From the NCBI GenBank assembly GCA_051886215.1, contig JBJEXX010000038.1, positions 1-64,000 on the forward strand: 64,000 nucleotides of DNA, written 5' to 3'. Origin of the DNA: JBJEXX01 sp051886215. GTDB taxonomy: Bacteria; Bacillota_I; Bacilli_A; RF39; UBA660. Of this stretch, positions 42,814 through 50,084 are shown piece after piece. How positions within the stretch are numbered: position 1 is the first letter of the stretch; every line of letters begins with the position of its first letter. The notes under the pieces are model-generated. The model had not been told where the DNA came from. It saw only the letters and a list, made by a program, of their open reading frames with translations, and made no database searches. The position numbers and the translations under genes were made by a program.

Positions 42814-43386
42814 TTATTTTATTCCATTCTTACTATTATATTTAGACATTAAAATATTAAAATCTTCTACAAAAAATTCTTCTAATATTTTGTTTATAAC
42901 AATATGTAAATCATCTAATTTTTCTTGTTCTACTTTACTGAATTTTCCTAAAACATAATCTTTAGTAGATATTGTTTTATTATTGGAGATACCTATTTTT
43001 AATCTTTTATAATTAGATGTTTTTAAATGCAATTCAATATTTTTAAGACCATTATGTCCTCCACTAGAACCTTTACTTTTTAATTTATAATTACCAATAT
43101 ATAAATCTAAATCATCACTAATAACTAAAATATCTTCAACATCTATATTAAAATAATTTACAAATTTTTCTACTACTTCTCCAGATAAATTCATATAAGA
43201 TAATGGTTTTAGAAATAAAACATCCACATTATTAATTTTAGTTTTTAAATATTGACCATTAAATTTAGTTTTATTAAATTCTAAACCCAAACTATTAACA
43301 AATGAATCTAAAAACATAAAACCAATATTATGTCTTGTATTAGCATATTCTTTGCCTGGATTACCTAAACCAACTATTAATTTCAT
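42814..43386 (-). CDS. pth: peptidyl-tRNA hydrolase
   Basis: Recycles peptidyl-tRNA dropped from ribosomes. 190 residues with GLGNPGKEYANTRHNIGFMFLD (catalytic His20 region), KPLSYMNLSGEVV, VISDDLDLYIGNYKLKSKGSSGGHNGLKNI with the catalytic Asp and substrate-binding loop. Known as spoVC in Bacillus. A Noc-type site lies just upstream. Confidence 0.97.
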   Translation of the reverse strand: MKLIVGLGNPGKEYANTRHNIGFMFLDSFVNSLGLEFNKTKFNGQYLKTKINNVDVLFLKPLSYMNLSGEVVEKFVNYFNIDVEDILVISDDLDLYIGNYKLKSKGSSGGHNGLKNIELHLKTSNYKRLKIGISNNKTISTKDYVLGKFSKVEQEKLDDLHIVINKILEEFFVEDFNILMSKYNSKNGIK

Positions 43387-43402
43387 AAAATCACCTTCCT
43401 CT

Positions 43403-43424
43403 AATTATTTCCCGGGAAATAATT
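43403..43424. promoter_or_regulatory. Noc-binding-site (NBS) palindrome, copy 1
   Basis: Core ATTTCCCGGGAAAT (43407-43420) is identical to the Bacillus Noc binding sequence. It is extended by AATT on both sides to a 22-bp palindrome, and here further to CTAATT...AATTAG. It lies between pth and rsmI. Confidence 0.88.
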
Positions 43425-43429
43425 AGTAT

Positions 43430-44269
43430 CTACTTATTCAAATGATATTGCTTATATATATCAGATTTTTTTTCATTTCTGTCTTTTGCAACTAATTTTA
43501 TTGCATCCTTCTCATTATTTCCCTCATCTATATACATTTTAACATGTTCTACTATAGACATATCAGAAAAATTAAGAACTTCGTTATTTCCCTCTATTAC
43601 AATTACAAATTCTCCTTTTAAAATTATATCATGATCTAATAATTCTTTAATTGTCCCACGATATATTTCCTCATGTATTTTTGTTAATTCTCTACAAATA
43701 CAAATGTTTCTATCTCCAAAAACTTTATATACATCTTGTAAGAAATCATTTATTCTATGTACTGCCTCATAAAACACCAAAGTATAAGGTAAACTCTTTA
43801 AAACATTTAATTCTTTAATTCTTTTACTGCTTTTAGAATTTAAAAAACCATAAAACAAAAAATGAGTAGAATCAATTCCGGATACCATAAGTGCAGGAAT
43901 TGCTGCAGTAGCCCCAGGAAGACCAATCACATTAACTCCATTTTTTGCTAAATACTCAACCACTTTATATCCAGGGTCACTTAAAATAGGAGAGCCTTGA
44001 TCTGTTACTAATCCTATATTTAATCCGTTTTTTACATCAATTAATACTTGTTTTTTTATAATATCTTCGTTATGTTCATGACAACTAACTAATTTTTTCT
44101 TTATATTAAAATGATTTAACAATATCCTAGTGACTCTAGTATCTTCACATAAAACATAATCAACTTTTTCTAATAAATTTAATGTTCTAATAGTTATATC
44201 TTCAAAATTACCAATAGGAGTTGGAAGAAGATATAAGCTTGACTGATTATTATAACTATTTTGAATCAT
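43430..44269 (-). CDS. rsmI: 16S rRNA (cytidine(1402)-2'-O)-methyltransferase
   Basis: 279 residues of the tetrapyrrole-methylase fold: LYLLPTPIGNFEDITIRTL, CEDTRVTRILLNHFNI, VTDQGSPILSDPGYKVV, GLPGATAAIPALMVSGI and FYEAVHRI. Modifies C1402 in the 16S decoding centre. It overlaps the yabB-like gene by 14 bases; yazA, found between them in Bacillus, is missing. Confidence 0.96.
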   Translation of the reverse strand: MIQNSYNNQSSLYLLPTPIGNFEDITIRTLNLLEKVDYVLCEDTRVTRILLNHFNIKKKLVSCHEHNEDIIKKQVLIDVKNGLNIGLVTDQGSPILSDPGYKVVEYLAKNGVNVIGLPGATAAIPALMVSGIDSTHFLFYGFLNSKSSKRIKELNVLKSLPYTLVFYEAVHRINDFLQDVYKVFGDRNICICRELTKIHEEIYRGTIKELLDHDIILKGEFVIVIEGNNEVLNFSDMSIVEHVKMYIDEGNNEKDAIKLVAKDRNEKKSDIYKQYHLNK

Positions 44270-44987
44270 CTACATCACCTAACATTTCTATAATTTCTTC
44301 TGTATATATATTTTGATTTTTATATATAATAATTGGTTTTTCTATAATTAAATTATCTTTCCCATTTTTTATACAATCTATTAAAAATAATTTACTAGGA
44401 GAATTAATATATGGATGAACAAACATAATCCTCTTTGGAATTAAATTATTCATTCTCAGTTTATTAATTATTTCTATTAATCTTTCAGTCCTATGTATCA
44501 TATAAAAATGACCTTTATTATTTAATAAATAATTTACCTTTTTTAATATATTATCTAAATCAATCATCTTTTCATGTCGGGCAATTGTTTTACTATATGC
44601 TGCATTTTCTTTATTATTTTTAAAATATGGAGGATTAATAGAAACTATATCATAAGAATTAATACTAAAATATTTATTAACATCCATGATATTGTAATTA
44701 TATAAATTAATATACTTTTCCAAAGAATTTGCTTCTACCGTTTTTTCGCCTAAAGAAAATATGTTTTTTTGAATTTCAATACAATCTACTTTTATACCAT
44801 ATTTTTTCACTAATATTAAAGGAATTGGAATATTTCCTGTAGCTAAATCAATTATTTTCTTATTTATACCTACATTCATAAAATTAGCAAGAAGCACAGA
44901 ATCTAAACTATAACAAAAAGAATCTTTATCTTGAAATATATAAGTATTCTTATAATTTAAAAATTTTTCTTTAACTACTTTTGTCAT
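44256..44987 (-). CDS. yabB: YabB/TrmN6-type tRNA methyltransferase
   Basis: 243 residues: SAM motif IIDLATGNIPIPLIL and catalytic SINPPYFKN characterise N6-adenine methyltransferases of the tRNA1(Val) A37 type. The ATG at 44987 overlaps the ricT stop; the longer reading from 45014 runs deeper into ricT. Family substrate is A37 of tRNA-Val; not proven for Bacilli. Confidence 0.88.
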   Translation of the reverse strand: MTKVVKEKFLNYKNTYIFQDKDSFCYSLDSVLLANFMNVGINKKIIDLATGNIPIPLILVKKYGIKVDCIEIQKNIFSLGEKTVEANSLEKYINLYNYNIMDVNKYFSINSYDIVSINPPYFKNNKENAAYSKTIARHEKMIDLDNILKKVNYLLNNKGHFYMIHRTERLIEIINKLRMNNLIPKRIMFVHPYINSPSKLFLIDCIKNGKDNLIIEKPIIIYKNQNIYTEEIIEMLGDVDDSK

Positions 44988-45762
44988 TTTCCATAATAAT
45001 AGATGTGTTATCATTAAATTCTACTTTATATGTATTATTTAATATATTAACTTCTACTACCTTTCCACTCCTGCCTTCTATATTAACAATATTACCTATT
45101 GCAGGCAATTCTTTTTTTAATTCAGTATATATATCATCTTCATAATTAAGACAACATAATAATCTTCCACATTGACCGTTTATTTTAGTAGGATTCAAAG
45201 ATAAAAATTGATTTTTAGCCATATTTATAGAAACGCTTTCAAATTCTTCTAAAAAGCTATTACAACAAAGAACTCTTCCACAAGGACCTAAACCTCCAAT
45301 TATTTTAGCTTTATCTCTTATCCCTACTTGTCTTAACTCTATTCTTGTTTTAAATACTTGAGCCAATTTTTTAGCTAATTCACGAAAATCCACCCTATCA
45401 GCAGAAGCATATCTTATGAATAATTGTTCTCTATTAAAAGAAAAAGATGCACTAATAAATCTCATTGGTAAATCTAATTGTTTTGCTATTGATGCTGCTT
45501 TTGAGAGAGCTTTTTCTTCTTCTTTAATATTTTCATTATTCTTTTTTATATCATCTTTGTTTGCAATTCTAACAACTCTATTTAAAGGAAAAACAACGTC
45601 ATCATCTTTAAATTCTTTTTCTATAGTATTAACTATACCAAAAGCTGTATAATTTTCCATTTCTACTATTACTTTATCATTTTTTTTAAAATGTTGTCCT
45701 AACGGATCACAATAACGTACAGTTTTGCTATCTTTCAATATAACTCCTACTAGTTTATACAT
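44971..45762 (-). CDS. ricT: PSP1-domain protein RicT (YaaT)
   Basis: 263 residues. The PSP1 domain has GLGPCGRVLCCNSFLEEF and INGQCGRLLCCLNYEDD, whose clustered cysteines bind iron-sulfur clusters in B. subtilis RicT. With RicA and RicF it forms the Y-complex that assists RNase Y mRNA maturation and affects phosphorelay, competence and biofilm decisions. RicA and RicF are not in this window. It follows holB with 1 base between coding regions. Confidence 0.95.
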   Translation of the reverse strand: MYKLVGVILKDSKTVRYCDPLGQHFKKNDKVIVEMENYTAFGIVNTIEKEFKDDDVVFPLNRVVRIANKDDIKKNNENIKEEEKALSKAASIAKQLDLPMRFISASFSFNREQLFIRYASADRVDFRELAKKLAQVFKTRIELRQVGIRDKAKIIGGLGPCGRVLCCNSFLEEFESVSINMAKNQFLSLNPTKINGQCGRLLCCLNYEDDIYTELKKELPAIGNIVNIEGRSGKVVEVNILNNTYKVEFNDNTSIIMENDKSS

Positions 45763-45763
45763 A

Positions 45764-46534
45764 TTACACCTCTAACATTTCTAAGACTAATGCGTCAATA
45801 AATAATTTCATATTAAGATTAAATTTCAAATTCTGTTTATATTTTTCTATTATTTCAATAATAGTCAAATTAGATATATCATCCTTTTTATTTAAACAGT
45901 AATTTTCTACTCTATCCAAGAAAAGTAAAAACTCCTCCTTTGTCAAAGTATATAAATTATTATTTTCTAAAAATAGTTCTAATTCTTTATCTTTAATTTT
46001 TTTTACAAAAGTTTCTACATGTTCAAAATTATTTTCATCTTGTGGTTTTTCTATAGGTACCAAAGGTAATATTTGGCATCTAGAAATAATAGTATTTATA
46101 ACTTGATATCTATTATTAGAAACTAATATACCAACGATATTATCAGCAGGCTCTTCTAAAAATTTTAATAATGTATTTGCCGAAGAAGCATTTAAATACT
46201 CTGCTCCATCTATTATATAGATTACATATTTCCCTAATATTGGCCTTTCCATACAAGAATTTTTTAAATTAATAATATCTTCTTTTTTAATCATTTTTCC
46301 TTCAGAAGTTAAAAACTTTATTTCTGGATAATTAAATGATTCATCTATTAAATTTATATTATTAACAGATGTACTTTCTTCTAATATTTTTTTACACATC
46401 TGTACTAAAACTTTTTTATAATCATAGTAATCATTAGTTTCTATGAAATATGCATGAGAAAGTTTTTTGTTCTCTATTACATTATTAAAATAGTTAAAAA
46501 ATTCTTCTTGTTCCCTAATTACCTTCTCATCCAC
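45764..46534 (-). CDS. holB: DNA polymerase III delta' subunit
   Basis: Clamp-loader subunit, 256 residues. KLSHAYFIETND lacks a functional Walker A, as expected for delta'; VYIIDGAEYLNASSANTLLKFLEEP and SRCQILPL are the sensor and SRC-like motifs. The GTG at 46534 follows GAGGTG at good spacing; the GTG at 46543 lies within that site. Place between bofA and ricT follows Bacillus, minus tmk and neighbours. Confidence 0.92.
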   Translation of the reverse strand: MDEKVIREQEEFFNYFNNVIENKKLSHAYFIETNDYYDYKKVLVQMCKKILEESTSVNNINLIDESFNYPEIKFLTSEGKMIKKEDIINLKNSCMERPILGKYVIYIIDGAEYLNASSANTLLKFLEEPADNIVGILVSNNRYQVINTIISRCQILPLVPIEKPQDENNFEHVETFVKKIKDKELELFLENNNLYTLTKEEFLLFLDRVENYCLNKKDDISNLTIIEIIEKYKQNLKFNLNMKLFIDALVLEMLEV

Positions 46535-46544
46535 AATATTCACC

Positions 46545-46733
46545 TCAATAAATAATTAAATATAAAAAAATTAAAGACATTAAAGCCGGTGTTCCAAATA
46601 TAGAAACTAACAAAATTGTTATAATATTAATTGGAATTATACAATTAAATTGAACCCCTATAAGATTATAACCATAAAGAATAAAAAATCCTAAAAAAAT
46701 TTTTTTTATTATGAAGATTATTTTTTTTAACAT
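46545..46733 (-). CDS. bofA: BofA-like pro-sigma-K processing inhibitor
   Basis: 62 residues. A first hydrophobic helix and a second with IPINIITILLVSIFGTPALMSLIFL match the BofA signature (P-N-L-hydrophobic...G-P-G). In Bacillus BofA holds the SpoIVFB protease inactive until late in spore formation. It follows recR as in Bacillus (yaaL missing). The ATG at 46733 follows GGTGAT. Short length makes it less certain alone, but synteny is strong. Confidence 0.82.
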   Translation of the reverse strand: MLKKIIFIIKKIFLGFFILYGYNLIGVQFNCIIPINIITILLVSIFGTPALMSLIFLYLIIY

Positions 46734-46774
46734 ATATATCACCAAAAAAATATATGATGATAAATTTGACGATA

Positions 46775-47368
46775 TTACAATGTAGTTCTGTCTTTCAAAG
46801 CTCTTTCCAAAGTCAATACATCTAAATATTCAATATCAGCGCCCATAGGAATACCACTTGCAATCTTTGATATTTTTATGTTCATATCTTCTAATATTCT
46901 TTTTATGTATAGTGATGTTGTTTCACCTTCAACACTTGGCTTGACAGCTAAAACAATCTCTTTGAAATTGCCTTTCTTAATTCTGGTAATAAGTTTATCT
47001 AACCCAATATCATCTGGAGTTATACCATCAATAGGACTAATTAAACCATCTAACACATGATATAAACCATTATAAATCCCCATCTTTTCAAACAAGAAAA
47101 TGCTTTTAGAATCATCTACTATACATAAAATTGTAGAATCTCTTAAAGTATTTGAGCATATATTACATGTATCTTCATCTGTTAAAACGTTACAAGTTTT
47201 ACATTTTTTGATATTTTTTTGTAAATTAATAAGATTTTTAGCAATATTCTCAACATTTTCAGTTTCCATATTTAAAACAGAAAAAGCTAATCTTTCAGCA
47301 GTGCGTTCACCTATTCCTGGAAATAGTTTAAATGAATCAACTACTTTTTTTAAACTATCTGGATACAT
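46775..47368 (-). CDS. recR: recombination mediator RecR
   Basis: 197 residues: helix-hairpin-helix FPGIGERTAERLAFSVL, four-Cys zinc finger CKTCNVLTDEDTCNIC, and a Toprim domain (ILCIVDDSKSIFLFEKMGIY ... VLAVKPSVEGETTSLYI). Works with RecO in loading RecA. Directly follows ybaB. Confidence 0.97.
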   Translation of the reverse strand: MYPDSLKKVVDSFKLFPGIGERTAERLAFSVLNMETENVENIAKNLINLQKNIKKCKTCNVLTDEDTCNICSNTLRDSTILCIVDDSKSIFLFEKMGIYNGLYHVLDGLISPIDGITPDDIGLDKLITRIKKGNFKEIVLAVKPSVEGETTSLYIKRILEDMNIKISKIASGIPMGADIEYLDVLTLERALKDRTTL

Positions 47369-47369
47369 T

Positions 47370-47669
47370 TTAGAAAATACCTGGCATTAAATTAGAATAC
47401 TTACTCATTCTTTTTTCTGTTTCTGCATCAACTTGTTTCATTGCATCATTTATAGCTAAAAGTAAAACATCTTGTAACATTTCTAAGTCTTCTTTACTTA
47501 ATTCAATATTATCATCAATCTTAATTTCTATAACTTCTTTCTTACCATTAACCTTAACAGTTACAAAAGAATTTGAACCTGTAAAAATTGTTTGATCAAT
47601 TTCGTTTTTTGTTTTCATCATATCTTTTTGTAATGTTTGAGCCTGTCGCATAATTGCTTGCATATTCAT
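47370..47669 (-). CDS. ybaB: nucleoid-associated protein YbaB/EbfC
   Basis: 99 residues: MNMQAIMRQAQTLQKDMMKT ... VTVKVNGKKEVIEIKIDD, then LEMLQDVLLLAINDAMKQVD. A small dimeric DNA-binding protein always found between dnaX and recR. Function is general nucleoid association. Confidence 0.95.
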   Translation of the reverse strand: MNMQAIMRQAQTLQKDMMKTKNEIDQTIFTGSNSFVTVKVNGKKEVIEIKIDDNIELSKEDLEMLQDVLLLAINDAMKQVDAETEKRMSKYSNLMPGIF

Positions 47670-47686
47670 AATAAATCTCCTCTTTT

Positions 47687-49336
47687 CTATTCATATTCAA
47701 CAATATCTCTACCAAATATTATATCAGCTTGTACCTCATTTGCGCTACTGTTTTTTTTCTCTTCCCTCTCAATAATAGAGGAATCATCTTGTAATTTATA
47801 AGTATAACCTTCTTTCGTTTTCTTAATATACTCAGTTTTTTCTTTTTGCCATTGTTTCTTAGTAACAAAAGCAATATAAATTTCTATTCCTAACAGTTTT
47901 TCTATTGATTTTATTAATTCATCATACAATTGTAATGCACGATTAACCAAAGACTCATACATAAAACTTAATATTACATATTTATCGCCGACCGCACATA
48001 TTTCAGCATCAAGTAAAAAAGATACATTACTACCATAATTACTATCTAAAACAAATTCATTTAATTTGCTCCACATATTCTTAAAATCATTCAATTTACT
48101 TTTAGAAGCTGTTGCAAAAGTATTATTTATAATAATATCATTATGAACAATAACTGTGTTTGTTTTTTTATTTTCTGACTTTTCTACTTTATTATTATTA
48201 TCTACTTTTTTCATAGAATCTTTATCAACAGAAACTTTGTTTTTATTTAACGAACTTGTATCTGTAAATATATTATTTTCATTTAATTTTTTTTCTTTAG
48301 TTGTATTATTAAATTCATCTTTGTTTAACATTTCTTTAGCAATCAATGCAATTGATATACCTCTAGGATTAGTAGAAGTTTTTAAAACATTACAAACTTC
48401 ATTTAAGACCTCAATATAACGAACAATATTTCGTATCTTTTTTTTGTCTTCAATATCATTTATCAAACATTCTCGTAAATAATCAATTATTTGAGAAAAG
48501 AATACAGATAAATTTATTCCAGTAAGATATTTTTTATCAATAATATTAACTACATTTTCAATATTATTTTCAAACAAATCACTTGTAAAATTTTCAATAT
48601 CTTCATTACTAACAAAACCGCAAAGTTTATCAAAATCTTCAATTGTTATGTTGTTACCAAACAAACTCACCTTTTCTAGCATACCTATAGCGTCACGCAT
48701 ACCACCATTACAATATGTAGCGATTTTATATAAAATTTTATCATCAACCATAATTTTTTCTTGCGACGCTATATACTTTAAATTACTAACAATATCTTCA
48801 ATAGATATTTGTGTAAAATTATAACATTGACACCTAGATTTTATAGTTAACGGAACCTTCTGTGGATCTGTAGTTGCTAGAATAAAAATGATATGTTGTG
48901 GTGGTTCTTCTAAAGTTTTTAATAGAGCATTAAATGCACCAGTTGATAACATATGAACTTCATCAATAATATATACTTTATATTTTAAAGAAGAACAAGC
49001 TAATTTAATATTATTTCTTAATTCACGTATTTCATCCACTCCATTATTAGATGCCGCATCTATTTCAATGATATCCACAGCATTATTATTATTTATTTCT
49101 AAACAATTAGAACATTGTTCGCAGGAAACACCATCTTTCATATTTAAACAATTAACAGTTTTAGCAAAAACCTTAGCAGTAGTTGTTTTTCCTGTTCCTC
49201 TTGGACCGCTGAATAAATAAGCATGTGATATTTTATTATTAATAATAGAGTTTTTTAAAATTTTTACAATAAAATTTTGTCCAACTATTCTCTCAAAAGT
49301 ATCAGGACGATATTTTCTGTATAGAGATTGATACAT
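47687..49336 (-). CDS. dnaX: DNA polymerase III tau/gamma subunit
   Basis: Clamp-loader ATPase, 549 residues. YRPDTFERIVGQ, Walker A GPRGTGKTTTAKVFAK, zinc module CLNMKDGVSCEQCSNC, DEVHMLSTGAFNALLKTLEEPP and SRCQ. A low-complexity Asn/Lys-rich linker (about 340-420) leads to the tau C-terminal domain. I start at the ATG at 49336, eight bases after GGGGGA; the ATG at 49342 is too close to that site. Promoter and a Noc-type site are just upstream. Confidence 0.97.
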   Translation of the reverse strand: MYQSLYRKYRPDTFERIVGQNFIVKILKNSIINNKISHAYLFSGPRGTGKTTTAKVFAKTVNCLNMKDGVSCEQCSNCLEINNNNAVDIIEIDAASNNGVDEIRELRNNIKLACSSLKYKVYIIDEVHMLSTGAFNALLKTLEEPPQHIIFILATTDPQKVPLTIKSRCQCYNFTQISIEDIVSNLKYIASQEKIMVDDKILYKIATYCNGGMRDAIGMLEKVSLFGNNITIEDFDKLCGFVSNEDIENFTSDLFENNIENVVNIIDKKYLTGINLSVFFSQIIDYLRECLINDIEDKKKIRNIVRYIEVLNEVCNVLKTSTNPRGISIALIAKEMLNKDEFNNTTKEKKLNENNIFTDTSSLNKNKVSVDKDSMKKVDNNNKVEKSENKKTNTVIVHNDIIINNTFATASKSKLNDFKNMWSKLNEFVLDSNYGSNVSFLLDAEICAVGDKYVILSFMYESLVNRALQLYDELIKSIEKLLGIEIYIAFVTKKQWQKEKTEYIKKTKEGYTYKLQDDSSIIEREEKKNSSANEVQADIIFGRDIVEYE

Positions 49337-49359
49337 AAGCATTCCCCCGTTCTATAAAA

Positions 49360-49388
49360 ATTATATCATTTTTATTTTTTAAAGTAAA
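49360..49388 (-). promoter_or_regulatory. promoter for dnaX-ybaB-recR
   Basis: On the minus strand, -35 TTTACT (49383-49388), a 17-base spacer and -10 TATAAT (49360-49365). Confidence 0.7.
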
Positions 49389-49398
49389 TTTTTAAAAT

Positions 49399-49420
49399 AA
49401 TTATTTCCCGGGAAATAATT
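49399..49420. promoter_or_regulatory. Noc-binding-site (NBS) palindrome, copy 2
   Basis: Core ATTTCCCGGGAAAT at 49403-49416 with AATT flanks. It overlaps the tadA stop codon and lies just upstream of the dnaX promoter. Confidence 0.88.
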
Positions 49421-49838
49421 ATCTTCTAACAAAGAAAAAAGAATTTAATATTTTAGAGCATTTTTTACTTAAAAAATACTTTTTTATCCTTTTTTTTAAT
49501 AATTTTTCACATATTTCATTATATAATATATCATTATTTCTAGTACCTATATATATTTTTTTTAAATTATACATAAATATTGTTCCAGAACACATAGGGC
49601 AAGGTATTAAAGTAGTATATAAAAATATAGAATTTAATTTATTTTTATCTACTTTTTTCAAACATTCTATTTCAGCATGATAAAATTCATTTTTTTCTTT
49701 TGATTTTTGATTTTTTTCTTTTACCAAAATATTTTTTTTATCAGTTATTATACTTCCTACTGGAACATTATTATTTAAAAAAGCAATTAAACTTTCTTTA
49801 TATGCACTTTGTAAATAAAAAACATCATTATTTTTCAT
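49419..49838 (-). CDS. tadA: TadA-like tRNA adenosine deaminase
   Basis: Makes inosine at position 34 of tRNA-Arg(ACG). 139 residues with the deaminase zinc motifs FYHAEIECL (HAE) and LIPCPMCSGTIF (PCxxC), and VPVGSII near the N-terminus. It is divergent, with a Lys-rich C-terminus and a compact core. Place between the SRP RNA and dnaX supports TadA over another cytidine/deoxycytidylate deaminase. Confidence 0.78.
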   Translation of the reverse strand: MKNNDVFYLQSAYKESLIAFLNNNVPVGSIITDKKNILVKEKNQKSKEKNEFYHAEIECLKKVDKNKLNSIFLYTTLIPCPMCSGTIFMYNLKKIYIGTRNNDILYNEICEKLLKKRIKKYFLSKKCSKILNSFFFVRR

Positions 49839-49860
49839 ATTTCACCTACTATAAAAAAAT

Positions 49861-49933
49861 GACGCACATAAATCAAATTATTAAGGCTGCTATTTTCCAA
49901 TCCTGACCTGGTTCTAATTCTTTTTATTGCGTC
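49861..49933 (-). ncRNA. ffs: signal recognition particle RNA (short, 4.5S-like)
   Basis: The minus strand has the conserved ACCAGGTCAGG ... ATAGCAGCC helix-8 loops around a GGAA tetraloop closed by ATT/AAT. Ends pair perfectly (GACGCA / TGCGTC), and a T-run follows the 3' end. It binds Ffh for cotranslational targeting. At about 73 nt it lacks the Alu domain of Bacillus scRNA. Linkage to tadA and dnaX is as in Bacillus. Confidence 0.93.
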
Positions 49934-49940
49934 GATATAT

Positions 49941-49969
49941 ATATTACTATAGAATATGTATTTAATCAA
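49941..49969 (-). promoter_or_regulatory. promoter for the SRP RNA
   Basis: On the minus strand, -35 TTGATT (49964-49969), a 17-base spacer and -10 TAATAT (49941-49946), placing the start at or near the first base of the RNA. Confidence 0.75.
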
Positions 49970-49979
49970 GATTTTTTTA

Positions 49980-49995
49980 TGTTTCACGTGAAACA
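49980..49995. promoter_or_regulatory. parS site 1
   Basis: TGTTTCACGTGAAACA, the exact consensus ParB/Spo0J site. Confidence 0.96.
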
Positions 49996-50022
49996 TTGAT
50001 TAATTTTTATTATTGTCTACTA

Positions 50023-50038
50023 CGTTTCACGTGAAACA
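50023..50038. promoter_or_regulatory. parS site 2
   Basis: CGTTTCACGTGAAACA; one outer base differs from the consensus, and the 14-bp core palindrome is intact. Confidence 0.93.
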
Positions 50039-50064
50039 TAATAGAAATATCAAATAAAAATGAA

Positions 50065-50080
50065 TGTTTCACGTGAAACA
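50065..50080. promoter_or_regulatory. parS site 3, embedded in the gyrA terminator
   Basis: TGTTTCACGTGAAACA inside a 24-bp perfect palindrome (50061-50084) that directly follows the gyrA stop. On the minus strand it is followed by TTTTTATTTG, so the same bases form a plausible terminator stem. Confidence 0.95.
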
Positions 50081-50084
50081 TTCA

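Noticed and set aside
43401..43426. Terminator function for the CCCGGG palindromes
   Set aside because: They lack a following T-run on either strand and recur identically at four sites, which fits a protein-binding site better.
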